The notes: generated by a model not told the origin, from the sequence alone. Shown: positions 1-7,229, numbered from the stretch's first letter. The stretch: DNA of 13,734 nt from Candidatus Aenigmatarchaeota archaeon (GCA_016202845.1 JACQNW010000002.1:1-13734), one strand, 5' to 3'. Translations and numbers: made by a program.

Positions 1-2
1 AA

Positions 3-791
3 ATTGCCCAGCACAGGGCGTATGCCAAAGCTTTCAAAACTGTATTGAAAGCAAATATAGAAGAAATTTTAAAAGGGATTTTTAATGGCGGAGGAAAATT
101 TGCTTACCTTAACGGAAAAGATCCGCTAAATCCAAAATACGGAAAGCTTTCAGGCAGGTCTTATACAGAAGAAGACAAGGCAATTAACCATGCCATATTC
201 AACGCCTGCATGCAAGACGCCATAACTTTTCTTGCACAAAGCGGGCATTTTAGAAATATTTGCACTGACTACCAATCTGCACAGGAAATTTCAAAACGTC
301 CTGAAAAGTTTTCAGAGCTTGAGGATATAAATAAAGGCTTATTGGCTGGATTTGCAGGAACAAGGACAGGTTTTTTAGACCGAGACGACCTTTATCAGGA
401 GGGCCGCATGGTTTTGTGGAATTGTACCAAGCATTATAATGGAAGAAATTTCGCCAGATTCAGGACAATGTTAAGGGCATCTCTGAGAAACAGGCTTTCA
501 GACCTGATTTCTTATCACAACCGGGATAAAAGAAGGACATTGCTTGTCGCATCTCCTTTTGGAATTACTTTGGAAGATTCTTGCATCGGCAGTGAAATAG
601 AGAGGATAGTCGCCGACCAATGGCGTATTAATGGCCATGAAAGGCTTGCACAGTCTGGATTGCTGTTTGAAAGGCTCAATCCAAGAGACGATCAGGATTC
701 ATGGCTAGATGAAAAGATGCTGCACTGGGATGATGAGCCGTCTTATGAAAACTCGGCTAGCCTTTGGTGGATTAACAGATGCCCGTTTTAG
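3..791 (+). CDS. Sigma-70 region-2-like protein (5' end missing)
   Basis: The frame is open from the left edge to TAG at 789-791, so the true start lies outside the window. A TTG at 45 is in frame but has no convincing start signals. About 262 residues are visible. The segment encoded at about 384-533 reads DDLYQEG..VLWNCTKHY, then a short turn, FARFRTMLRASLRNRLSDL and a basic tail (HNRDKRR). This matches the layout of sigma-70 region 2: DL.QEG, a helix, Y, F..Y/F, and a helix with R..I..L. I see no region-4 helix-turn-helix in the C-terminal 90 residues, which are acidic and Trp-rich. Bacterial sigma factors use region 2 to bind the beta-prime coiled coil and the -10 element. Archaea use TBP/TFB instead, so a sigma function would be surprising here. 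It could be phage-derived or only a fold relative. It converges on rpoL with an 8-bp gap. Gene reality is good; function is uncertain. Confidence 0.6.
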   Translation: MAQHRAYAKAFKTVLKANIEEILKGIFNGGGKFAYLNGKDPLNPKYGKLSGRSYTEEDKAINHAIFNACMQDAITFLAQSGHFRNICTDYQSAQEISKRPEKFSELEDINKGLLAGFAGTRTGFLDRDDLYQEGRMVLWNCTKHYNGRNFARFRTMLRASLRNRLSDLISYHNRDKRRTLLVASPFGITLEDSCIGSEIERIVADQWRINGHERLAQSGLLFERLNPRDDQDSWLDEKMLHWDDEPSYENSASLWWINRCPF

Positions 792-799
792 AAACAGAT

Positions 800-1060
800 T
801 TATTTCTGAGCCTTTAGCTTTTTCCTGAGCTCTTCGACATCTTCGACTATCTGCTCAGCAGCTGCAAGCAAGTGCTTCTTAGGGTCCTTGCTCCTGACAA
901 GCAACACCGGGGGGGTAAGAGTTATGTGTTCTTTTGTATAAGCAGCAGCGTCTATTTTCTGGTTCCATAAATTATCATTAAGCAGATTCACAAGTGTCAT
1001 GTTGTCATGCAGCTTTATTTTTAGCTTTTGGTCTTCGTTTTCAAGAATTTCTAATTTCAT
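800..1060 (-). CDS. rpoL: DNA-directed RNA polymerase subunit L (Rpo11)
   Basis: This 86-residue protein begins MKLEILENEDQKLKIKLHDN and continues TLVNLLNDNLW, then AAAYTKEHITLTPPVLLVRS, then a C-terminal amphipathic helix ending EELRKKLKAQK. This is the pattern of archaeal Rpo11, the Rpb11/alpha-like subunit. Rpo11 pairs with Rpo3 to form the assembly platform of RNA polymerase: a conserved T.xNLL helix, a Y..EHP-like strand, then a long terminal helix. I chose the ATG at 1060 because it gives the normal family length. The frame stays open to 1135, but that extension would overlap the preceding gene by about 40 bp and adds an Arg/Asn-rich stretch not seen in the family. It is the last gene of the dph2 operon, 35 bp after the 134-aa gene. 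Confidence 0.93.
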   Translation of the reverse strand: MKLEILENEDQKLKIKLHDNMTLVNLLNDNLWNQKIDAAAYTKEHITLTPPVLLVRSKDPKKHLLAAAEQIVEDVEELRKKLKAQK

Positions 1061-1095
1061 ACCTGACAGATGACATGCAATGCTTTTAAGCTTTG

Positions 1096-1500
1096 CTACT
1101 GGATTGTTTCGTCGCCGGTTATGATTTCTGCCCATTCTGTAGGGTACAGCTCCTTCAGCGTGCCCGCCCTTGAAAATTCTACTGTACCTTTATGCACCAA
1201 GCCTGCAAAATGCCTTACAGTTCCAAGCATTTCTTTTCCATCCGATCTATAAACTACCAATATCTTCATTCTGCCTCTGAATTTCACAGGCGTGCCGCGC
1301 TCCTCTGCAGCAGTTTCTAGTTTTCTGCGAATTCTTGACGCCATAGCCATGGCGTAAGGTTTCCTCTTCCCAATGCCCAAGCTGTATGCCAATCTTTCCA
1401 AAACTCCCGGCTTCTCAGGCGGCTTGAGGTATGAGATATGAAAAGGCACGCGCGTGTCTAATGGCGCTAAAATATCATAACCTGTTTCTGCGATCGCCAT
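1096..1500 (-). CDS. Conserved-looking basic protein of unknown function between dph2 and rpoL
   Basis: This 134-residue protein starts MAIAETGYDI and is rich in Arg/Lys, with no membrane segment or signal peptide. A central basic stretch (GKRKPYAMAMASRIRRKLE) leads into a predicted beta-rich half with FRGRMKILVVYRSDG and GTVRHFAGLVHKGTVEFSR, ending near ITGDETIQ. I do not recognise the family. The second half could be a small beta-barrel or RNA-binding fold, but that is inference only. ATG 1500 is preferred over GTG 1509 because GGTGA at 1510-1506 sits 5 nt before that ATG as a textbook Shine-Dalgarno sequence and lies inside the end of dph2. The gene is translationally linked to dph2 (stop at 1502-1504) and is followed by rpoL, so a role in translation or transcription is plausible. 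Confidence 0.75.
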   Translation of the reverse strand: MAIAETGYDILAPLDTRVPFHISYLKPPEKPGVLERLAYSLGIGKRKPYAMAMASRIRRKLETAAEERGTPVKFRGRMKILVVYRSDGKEMLGTVRHFAGLVHKGTVEFSRAGTLKELYPTEWAEIITGDETIQ

Positions 1501-1501
1501 C

Positions 1502-2395
1502 TCAGTCACCTAAAGCTGCATCAATATCTCCTGTGTTTATAATAGGCTTTGAAAAAAAGTCTTCCACTATCCTCGGGCATGCAGTGTTTATGAAAGCATC
1601 GGCCTTTATGCCCAGGAGAGCTGAATCGTTAATTTCATTCATAACAACAATAAAAGCCGACTTTTGATGCTTCTCAACCTTTTCTTTTATTTCTTCAGCC
1701 GGTCCCAAAAGCTGGTTCTGCCCTTTTTTTGTTGTAACTAATATGGCAAATGTTTTTGCATCCTTGGCATTGTAAATATTTGCGTATCTTCTTTTTTCTA
1801 TGACCATAGGATCTACATGCTCAATCTGCATTTTTTCCATGTCCAATGAATATATTTTTTTGTTTTTTACAGCAAGCGGATGGAATTTTCCAGAACCCAC
1901 GTAGAGATATGCATCTACTTTATCTTCTATTTTATCAGCATTGAACGTCCAGCAGCCAAGAACCTGGCCGCCGATAACAGCTTCAAATCCATTTTTATCA
2001 AGCTTTTCCTTTACATCATTTAACAGAGTAGTGTGCTGGATGGTCGTAAGCAAACCAATTCTTTTTTCTTTGATTTTGGAAAGGTCTATGCCATTAATCC
2101 TGATGTCAATAAACCACGGGAAATACAATACAGGAACTTCTGACGGGAAATCAACATAAAACTTGTTATGGCCAACATGAACTAGCAGGTTGCAATTCAT
2201 CTGCTTCGCCTCAGCATCTGCAAGGTCGCACGCCCCATAGCACGGGTTGTTTGCTACTATAGTTTCAATGCCCTGTTTCTTTAGGCTTTCCACGATTTCT
2301 GCAGCTTTCATTTTAAGGCCTGCGGGCAGCTGAAGCATGATCTTTTTAGGGCTTTTCCCTGCTACTTCTGCCACAAGCTGTTGTATTTGATCCAT
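1502..2395 (-). CDS. dph2: 2-(3-amino-3-carboxypropyl)histidine synthase (diphthamide synthase Dph2)
   Basis: This 297-residue protein matches archaeal Dph2, which catalyses the first step of diphthamide synthesis on elongation factor 2. It transfers the 3-amino-3-carboxypropyl group of SAM to a histidine through unusual [4Fe-4S]-radical chemistry. The three cluster cysteines appear at the expected places, one per repeated subdomain: C56 in NPCYGACD, C148 in GGQVLGCW, and C273 in NTACPRI. LQLPAGL at 21-27 is the usual N-terminal signature, and GSGKFHPLA at 167-175 is the conserved loop of the middle domain. Length is slightly short compared with about 340 residues in Euryarchaeota, but all ligands are present. 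It is the first gene of an operon with the 134-aa gene and rpoL, and is transcribed from the bidirectional promoter upstream. Confidence 0.95.
   Translation of the reverse strand: MDQIQQLVAEVAGKSPKKIMLQLPAGLKMKAAEIVESLKKQGIETIVANNPCYGACDLADAEAKQMNCNLLVHVGHNKFYVDFPSEVPVLYFPWFIDIRINGIDLSKIKEKRIGLLTTIQHTTLLNDVKEKLDKNGFEAVIGGQVLGCWTFNADKIEDKVDAYLYVGSGKFHPLAVKNKKIYSLDMEKMQIEHVDPMVIEKRRYANIYNAKDAKTFAILVTTKKGQNQLLGPAEEIKEKVEKHQKSAFIVVMNEINDSALLGIKADAFINTACPRIVEDFFSKPIINTGDIDAALGD
1506..1510 (-). promoter_or_regulatory. Shine-Dalgarno GGTGA that fixes the start of the 134-aa gene
   Basis: The minus strand reads GGTGACTGAGATGG across the junction. GGTGA is 5 nt from ATG 1500 and contains the alternative GTG. 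It also overlaps the last sense codons of dph2, whose TGA stop falls between it and the ATG. This implies coupled translation. Confidence 0.65.
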
Positions 2396-2447
2396 AAAGA
2401 AATAGACCCCAATTAAACTTAAAAAGGCTGCAAAAATTATACTGGCT
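2396..2447. promoter_or_regulatory. Bidirectional dph2 / methyltransferase promoter
   Basis: The 52-bp gap between two divergent ATGs holds one central A/T block, AATTAAACTTAAAAAGG at 2411-2427. On the plus strand CTTAAAAAG begins about 30 nt before ATG 2448. On the minus strand CTTTTTAAG begins about 30 nt before ATG 2395. One near-palindromic TATA-like element could therefore serve two leaderless transcripts. This is inferred from spacing only. Confidence 0.5.
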
Positions 2448-3173
2448 ATGAAATTCAGAGAATATCTGCCTTTATTTGAAGGAGATTTATGGTCTGAAGG
2501 GCGCAGACGGCTGGGAGATAAGCTGGAACTTTATGATTCAATGCAAAGGCAGATAAACAACCGCTACAAGGATGTTGTCACATACAGGGAATTTATCAAA
2601 AAGTTCTGCGCGCTCAATGTTTCTTCTGGAATGCATGAGCTTTTGCTCAGCATGGACCCGTGCACTAAATGGGATGCTGAAGAAATATCCAGAGAAATTG
2701 AAGGGACTTCTGCGACAGACCTTGGATGCTGCGACGGCACGCTCACCATATTCTATGCGCTCAATCACCCGGAAATTGAATTCACAGGCGTTGATATGTG
2801 CCATGAAGCAGTTGACATTGCTACAGAAAAATCAAGAGCGCGCGGCGCTAAAAACACAAGATTTGTATGCGCCGATGTGATGTCATGCGAAGGCGAATAT
2901 TTCTCCGCAGATACACTGATTGCGCAAGGTTCTGTGTATCAGTTCTTGCCTCATCTGACAGATTACAATAGAAATTTCATGGAAACCATAAGGCATGGTT
3001 TGCGCACAGGCTGTAAAGTCATTTTATCACAATCCATTCCCAATAAATCCGACCAATTCAGACCTGAAAAGGTTGATGGATATAAGCTGCTTAGATACGA
3101 TACAAAAACTGTTCATTCTTTGCCGCTTGAAACAGACCTGTCATCTGAAATAGCCGTGTTCAGAACAATCTAA
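2448..3173 (+). CDS. Class I SAM-dependent methyltransferase
   Basis: This 241-residue protein has a Rossmann-type methyltransferase core. Motif I, TDLGCCDGTLT, is at 90-100. The acidic ribose-binding residue of motif II is D116 (FTGVDMC), and a motif III-like Asp is at 143 (CADV). The strand VILSQSIPN at 191-199 corresponds to the late strand before the variable C-terminus. The first 85 residues are a helical cap with no family I can name. The substrate is unknown; small molecule, lipid or tRNA are all possible. The start ATG has a TATA-like box about 27 nt upstream and no Shine-Dalgarno sequence, consistent with a leaderless mRNA. Its TAA stop overlaps the TAG of the convergent PolX gene (3170-3173 = CTAA). 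Confidence 0.85.
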   Translation: MKFREYLPLFEGDLWSEGRRRLGDKLELYDSMQRQINNRYKDVVTYREFIKKFCALNVSSGMHELLLSMDPCTKWDAEEISREIEGTSATDLGCCDGTLTIFYALNHPEIEFTGVDMCHEAVDIATEKSRARGAKNTRFVCADVMSCEGEYFSADTLIAQGSVYQFLPHLTDYNRNFMETIRHGLRTGCKVILSQSIPNKSDQFRPEKVDGYKLLRYDTKTVHSLPLETDLSSEIAVFRTI

Positions 3174-4870
3174 TGCGCTAAAAATTTCATCATCTTTTCC
3201 AAAGGCATCGTATTTATGATGTCAGACTTTTTTGCCCAGCCTCTTCGCGCTGTGCCGACGCCCAAATTAATAAAATCAAGCTGCGGCGCGGCATGCGCAT
3301 CTGTTCCAATGCTTAGCTTTACACCTGCCTCAACAGCTGAGCGAACATTTATATCGTTAAGATCTGTGCGGTCAGGATAGCAGTCTATCTCCAAAGCAAT
3401 TCCTCTTTCCTTTGCCTTGTCAAAAATTTTTGGAAAATCTACTGTGTAGCCGTCACGGATTTTTATTTTTCTTCCAGTTGGGTGAGCCCATATCCGCATG
3501 TACTTGTTGTCCATTGCTTTCAATATGCGCTTAGTCATCTCCTCTTTTTGCATAGTCAGCGCTGAATGTACAGAACAAAGGACGATATCAAAGTTTTTAA
3601 GGCATTTATCAGGAATGTCAAGACTTCCACTGGGCATTATATTAACTTCGGTCCCTTTCAAGATATGTATTTCTGACTTTTTGTTTATACTGTCTATTTC
3701 TTCACAATACTTTGCAGCCCTTTTTTCATTCATGCTGTTTGCAATTACAAGCGTGCCGGCATGGTCTGTAATAGCAATGTATTTATGTCCAAGCTCCCCC
3801 GCTTTAGCAGCCATTTCCTCTATTGTATTGCTGCCATCACTCCATTTGCTGTGCATCTGAAGATCACAAAGGACATCTTTTCTTTCAACAATGGCCGGCA
3901 GTTTATTTTTCAAGGCAAGCTCAACTTCCCCTGTGTTTTCCCTCATTTCCGGAGGAATATAATGCATCCCAAGCTTATTGTAAACTTCTTCTTCGGTTTT
4001 CCCAGCTATCTGTTTATTATTTTTAAATAAACCATATTCTGAAAGCTTCATTTTTTTTGCAATAGCTATTTTTCTCAGTGCAACATTATGGTCCTTGTTG
4101 CCTGTAAAATACATCAGCGCTGACCCGTATTCTTTTTCGGGCAGCACCCTAAGATCGACCTGCAGTCCATTGACAAGACGGACAGAAGCTTTTGTAGGCC
4201 CGCGCGAAATTGTTTCAATGACATTTGGCATTGAACAGAAATAATCCATTACTTTGCCTGCTTTGCTTGATATCGCAAGAATGTCAAGGTCACCAACAGT
4301 TTCTTTCATTCTCCTTGCCGAACCAGCTAAAGCTGCATTTGTCACAAGCTTGCTGCTCCGCAATTCTGAAATTATTTCATTTGCAATAGGTAATGCAAAG
4401 CCAAGAAGCATCCTTCCGCTGCCCTTTTTTGCATGCTCAATGCCGGAAAGAATCTTCTGCTCGCTTTTCTCGCCAAAGCCCGGAAGTTTTCTTATTTTTC
4501 CCTTTTTGGCAGATTCTTCAAGATCCTTCATCGTTCTGATCTTTAACTTTTTATAGAGAAACATGACTTTTTTTGGCCCCATCCCTTCTATGTTCATAAG
4601 CTCCGGGTCCATTGGAAGTTTTTTCTTAAGCTCTTCCAAATAAGAGGATTTTTCTGTTGCAAGAAACTCCTCTATTTTTTCTCCTATGCCTTTTCCAACA
4701 CCAGGAACGTCATACAGTCTGCCTTCCTTCCACTCACTTTCAATATCCTTGGACATGCCCTCTATCGTCCGGGCGGCAGCCCTGTATGCATTAGGTTTGA
4801 ACTGGACATTCTGCAACTCAAGTAAATCTGCTATGTCATACAGAAGCTTTGCTATGAGTGAGTTTTTCAT
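3170..4870 (-). CDS. polX: DNA polymerase X family protein with PHP domain (PolX)
   Basis: This 566-residue protein has the complete bacterial/archaeal PolX layout. The N-terminal DNA-binding part carries helix-hairpin-helix signatures VPGVGKGIGEKI (about 55-66), IEGMGPKKV (94-102) and LPGFGEKS (129-136). The nucleotidyltransferase palm has AGSARR at 182-187, GDLDILAIS at 193-201 (catalytic D194 and D196) and VDLRV at 238-242 (D239 as third carboxylate). The C-terminal PHP domain has CDLQMHSKWSDG (335-346), ITDHAG (367-372), KGTEVN (405-410), CSVHSA (432-437), WAHPTGR (461-467), EIDCYP (494-499) and GTDAHA (522-527), so all metal-site motifs look intact. Members fill gaps in base excision repair, and the PHP domain supplies 3'-5' exonuclease or phosphatase activity. 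A TATA-like TTATTTTAA lies about 30 nt before ATG. The stop overlaps the convergent methyltransferase stop. Confidence 0.95.
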   Translation of the reverse strand: MKNSLIAKLLYDIADLLELQNVQFKPNAYRAAARTIEGMSKDIESEWKEGRLYDVPGVGKGIGEKIEEFLATEKSSYLEELKKKLPMDPELMNIEGMGPKKVMFLYKKLKIRTMKDLEESAKKGKIRKLPGFGEKSEQKILSGIEHAKKGSGRMLLGFALPIANEIISELRSSKLVTNAALAGSARRMKETVGDLDILAISSKAGKVMDYFCSMPNVIETISRGPTKASVRLVNGLQVDLRVLPEKEYGSALMYFTGNKDHNVALRKIAIAKKMKLSEYGLFKNNKQIAGKTEEEVYNKLGMHYIPPEMRENTGEVELALKNKLPAIVERKDVLCDLQMHSKWSDGSNTIEEMAAKAGELGHKYIAITDHAGTLVIANSMNEKRAAKYCEEIDSINKKSEIHILKGTEVNIMPSGSLDIPDKCLKNFDIVLCSVHSALTMQKEEMTKRILKAMDNKYMRIWAHPTGRKIKIRDGYTVDFPKIFDKAKERGIALEIDCYPDRTDLNDINVRSAVEAGVKLSIGTDAHAAPQLDFINLGVGTARRGWAKKSDIINTMPLEKMMKFLAH

Positions 4871-4891
4871 AAATAGAATTGTCCAAGAGGG

Positions 4892-4900
4892 TTAAAATAA
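4892..4900 (-). promoter_or_regulatory. TATA-like box for polX
   Basis: The minus strand reads TTATTTTAA starting 30 nt before ATG 4870. Spacing fits a leaderless archaeal transcript. A second A/T block (TTATTTTTAAG) lies just upstream. Confidence 0.4.
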
Positions 4901-4945
4901 CTTAAAAATAATTGAACCATAAAGGCAAGCTTTAGAAAGATGGCC

Positions 4946-4955
4946 ACTTATAAGC
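4946..4955 (+). promoter_or_regulatory. TATA-like box deciding the oxidoreductase start
   Basis: ACTTATAAGC lies 21-30 nt before ATG 4976, the normal distance for a leaderless archaeal mRNA. An in-frame ATG at 4940 lies upstream of this box, so it would not be on the transcript. This supports ATG 4976. Confidence 0.5.
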
Positions 4956-4975
4956 TTTTTCTTTATCAGACTTTA

Positions 4976-5863
4976 ATGGCCAAAAAACAAATTGCACTGT
5001 TCGGATGCGGAAGGTTTGGCAGCAATCATGCAAGGGAACTGGGAAAAAGGGAAGACGTGGAAATTGTTGCGTTGGTGGATCCGAATTTTTCAAACAGGTC
5101 AGAAATAGTGCGTGCCTTCATGAAAAAATCTGTTCCTGAATTTGTCTCCCCGGAGGCATTATTTAAATCAGACATGGATTATGATGCAGGCATAGTTGCA
5201 ACGCCGCCCCAATATTTGCATGGCATAGCAAAAGGACTGCTGGAAACAAAAAAACATGTGTATGTTGAAAAGCCTTTTGCAACTTCTGAAGATGAAGCCA
5301 CTGAACTAGTTAGAATTGCTTCTGACAATAAAAGAATACTGATGGTTGGCGCCAACAGGTGTGTTTATCCTGCATATAGAGCAGCTGCAGATGCTTATAG
5401 ATACGAGGATGTGAAAGGAAGAATTGCACTGGTGCTCATCGATGGAACGCATAACAAGCATGAAAGAGAAGAATTTGTAAAAATATACGGAGATAAAGGG
5501 ACAATAACTGTCAAATTTGAAAACGGATCAAGCAATGCGTATATAGAAAGAAAAGGAAAAGAAGAAAAATTAGATTTGTCAGTTGCCACAAATGAAATAC
5601 ATTCATTCGGCATTGAAGACCCTCTAAGCCACCCGGCTTTAGTTCATAACTTTGCTGCACAACTTAGCGGGGCTACTAAAATAAATGCATCGCCCGGATA
5701 CAATGGTATTCTTTCAGTAAGGGCTTTGTATTTAGTTGATGAATCGGAAAAACATGAAAATAACGGCACATCTACATTTCAATACCCCATGAGATTAGAA
5801 GATGATCTGCGTTCTTTGCCATCTGTGGTCAATCCGTACGCTTCCATTGGCATTGAGTTATAG
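4976..5863 (+). CDS. Gfo/Idh/MocA-family NAD(P)-dependent oxidoreductase
   Basis: This 295-residue protein starts MAKKQIALFGCGRFGSNHAR, the usual first strand plus dinucleotide-binding loop (GCGRFG at 10-15). It is followed by an acidic strand end VALVDP at 31-36, ATPP at 75-78 and the family signature VEKPFA at 97-102, whose Lys acts in catalysis or cofactor binding. The C-terminal part has the alternating strands of the substrate-binding beta-sheet and LSHPALVHNF at 217-226. Members act on sugars, inositols or other polyols; the substrate cannot be read here. It is somewhat shorter than the usual 330-350 residues. I chose ATG 4976 over ATG 4940 because the extra 12 residues precede the canonical N-terminus and a TATA box lies between the two. 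The TAG stop lies within a large hairpin stem. Confidence 0.88.
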   Translation: MAKKQIALFGCGRFGSNHARELGKREDVEIVALVDPNFSNRSEIVRAFMKKSVPEFVSPEALFKSDMDYDAGIVATPPQYLHGIAKGLLETKKHVYVEKPFATSEDEATELVRIASDNKRILMVGANRCVYPAYRAAADAYRYEDVKGRIALVLIDGTHNKHEREEFVKIYGDKGTITVKFENGSSNAYIERKGKEEKLDLSVATNEIHSFGIEDPLSHPALVHNFAAQLSGATKINASPGYNGILSVRALYLVDESEKHENNGTSTFQYPMRLEDDLRSLPSVVNPYASIGIEL

Positions 5864-5907
5864 CAAGCCAATGAAACAAACTCTATATAATTTCATTGGT
5901 TGCTATA
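5859..5907 (+). repeat. Stop-codon hairpin H1
   Basis: The arms TATAGCAAGCCAATGAAA (5859-5876) and TTTCATTGGTTGCTATA (5891-5907) form 17 pairs with one bulged G and a 14-nt loop containing CTATATAA. The TAG stop of the oxidoreductase (5861-5863) is inside the 5' arm. No T-run follows, so it is not a bacterial-type terminator by appearance. Confidence 0.85.
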
Positions 5908-6113
5908 CATCATAGATGTAGGCATCTATGTGTGTCAGCACAGCTGACATGTGAAACAAATAAACCATCTCCTCTTTATCTATTTGGTTCACTATAACAG
6001 TTTAGTCACCAACTAATTATAGCAAACCAACAAAAGAATCCAGACTAGAATTTGTTGGTTCACATATAGCTGCCAACTAAGTCATATCCTGAATATTATG
6101 TTGGCAAGCTATA
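5859..6113 (+). repeat. Tandem array of seven inverted repeats with related arms
   Basis: This is almost the whole 289-bp gene-free gap. H1 is 5859-5907. H2 is CATAGATG/CATCTATG, 5911-5930, with loop TAGG. H3 is TGTCAGC/GCTGACA, 5933-5949, with loop ACA. H4 is GTGAAACAAATA (5951-5962) with TATTTGGTTCAC (5981-5992), 11 of 12 paired. H5 is CTATAA..TTAGT with ACTAA.TTATAG, 5992-6022, with a 4-nt bulge. H6 is AACCAACAAA (6025-6034) with TTTGTTGGTT (6051-6060), plus flanking TATA. H7 is TATAGCTGCCAAC (6065-6077) with GTTGGCAAGCTATA (6100-6113), one bulge. Read outward, the arms of H1, H4, H6 and H7 share a TTATAG...CCAA core: TTATAGCAAGCCAATG, TTATAGTGAACCAAAT, TTATAGCAAACCAACA and TTATAGCTTGCCAACA. 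No open frame or tRNA is evident. It could be a structured RNA, regulator binding sites or a palindromic mobile/recombination element. Confidence 0.8.
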
Positions 6114-6122
6114 AATGAAATC

Positions 6123-6131
6123 TTTTTATTA
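6123..6131 (+). promoter_or_regulatory. TATA-like box for the M24 peptidase gene
   Basis: TTTTTATTA starts 30 nt before ATG 6153. An alternative is CTATAAATG at 6109-6117, which overlaps the 3' arm of H7 and would give a leader of roughly 15 nt. Confidence 0.4.
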
Positions 6132-6152
6132 TCTTCTATGTAATTGCATAAT

Positions 6153-7229
6153 ATGCGTCCTCATGAAAAAATACTTGAAAACGCCGCGGCGGATGCTGTG
6201 CTGCTAAGCACTTACGATGTGGAAGATCCTTCCTTTTTCTATGCAACACAGCTTGAAGGTGTGTTTGAAAACAGTTTTGCAGTTCTCAACCTCAGAAGCA
6301 AAAAGATGAGCATTATTGTTCCAAAATTAGAGGAGGAAACTGCTTCACGGTCCTTGAAAGAAAATAAGATAAAATCAGATGTTCTGACTTACAGTAGCAG
6401 GAAAGAGCTGGAAGCCCACCTGCAGAGTACGATAAAGGTACGAGTTCTTGGCCTCAACTACAACAAAATCCCTCTCAAAGCATTTGACATGATCAAACGG
6501 CTGACAACAGCAAAATTCTCCGACATCTCAGACGAAATAAACAGGGCCAGGTCTGTAAAAGACAAAAATGAAATAGACAAGATAAAAAAAGCTGCAGAAA
6601 TAGCGCAAAAAGCCCTTGAGAGGACAATACCTTTCATAGAACCTGGTGTTTATGAGGGAGACGTGGCTGCAAAGCTGGAATATGAAATGAGACGTCTTGG
6701 TGCCGTGCTATCGTTCACGACTATATGTGCATTCGGCGAAAATTCGTCGCAACCGCATTATGTTACAGGCAACAATAAATTAAAAAAAGGAAATTTCATA
6801 CTGATAGATTTTGGCGCAAAGTACAAGAACTACTGCTCTGATATTACAAGAACTTTTGTTATGGGCAGGATGAATGGCAAGCAAAGAGAAATGATAGAAA
6901 CAGTCAATCAGGCGCAAGAAATAGGTGCAGAGAACCTGATCGAAGGCGAACAAGCAAGCAAGTCTCACATAGAAGCGCAAAACTTTATTGACAAGAAATT
7001 CAAGGGCAAATTCATTCATACATTAGGACATTCTCTGGGTATAGAAGTTCATGACGGCCAGAGGCTGTACACAAACAGCTCTTTTGTGTTGGAAAATAAT
7101 ATGGTTTTTACAATAGAGCCGGGCGTCTATATACAGAAATTTGGCGGCGTGCGGATAGAAGACGACTTTGTTGTGAACGGCAAGAAGCCAATATGGCTTA
7201 CAAAGAAGCAGGAAAGTTTTGAACTTTAG
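6153..7229 (+). CDS. M24-family metallopeptidase (Xaa-Pro aminopeptidase/prolidase-like)
   Basis: This 358-residue protein has the two-domain layout of proline-specific M24 peptidases. The N-terminal creatinase-like domain is about residues 1-130, with YDVEDPSFFYAT. The pita-bread catalytic domain follows, starting at the typical ARSVKDKNEIDKIKKAAEIA. The five dinuclear-metal ligands are visible: D219 (LIDFGA), D230 (SDITRTFV), H293 (LGHSLGIEVHD), E322 (FTIEPGVY) and E336 (VRIEDDF). The substrate-site His is H202 in QPHY. It removes N-terminal residues preceding proline, or splits X-Pro dipeptides, in the cytoplasm. ATG 6153 is chosen over TTG 6144 because it is a strong codon and sits at leaderless distance from a TATA-like box. 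The TAG stop overlaps the stop of the convergent gene (7226-7229 = TTAG). Confidence 0.92.
   Translation: MRPHEKILENAAADAVLLSTYDVEDPSFFYATQLEGVFENSFAVLNLRSKKMSIIVPKLEEETASRSLKENKIKSDVLTYSSRKELEAHLQSTIKVRVLGLNYNKIPLKAFDMIKRLTTAKFSDISDEINRARSVKDKNEIDKIKKAAEIAQKALERTIPFIEPGVYEGDVAAKLEYEMRRLGAVLSFTTICAFGENSSQPHYVTGNNKLKKGNFILIDFGAKYKNYCSDITRTFVMGRMNGKQREMIETVNQAQEIGAENLIEGEQASKSHIEAQNFIDKKFKGKFIHTLGHSLGIEVHDGQRLYTNSSFVLENNMVFTIEPGVYIQKFGGVRIEDDFVVNGKKPIWLTKKQESFEL

Noticed and set aside
800..1135. Longer rpoL start at 1135 giving 111 residues
   Set aside because: The extra 25 residues are Arg/Asn-rich, overlap the upstream gene by 40 bp and do not match Rpo11; ATG 1060 gives the family start and length.
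4940..4975. Upstream ATG for the oxidoreductase
   Set aside because: It lies before the TATA-like box, and the canonical N-terminus MAKKQIALFGCG starts at 4976.
5859..6113. CRISPR array
   Set aside because: The repeats are inverted, diverged and irregularly spaced, with no constant repeat-spacer pattern and no cas genes.
5859..6113. tRNA or rRNA gene
   Set aside because: No T-loop GGTTCRANTCC, acceptor CCA or cloverleaf spacing could be found; 'GGTTCAC' at 5986 and 6057 lacks the rest of a tRNA.
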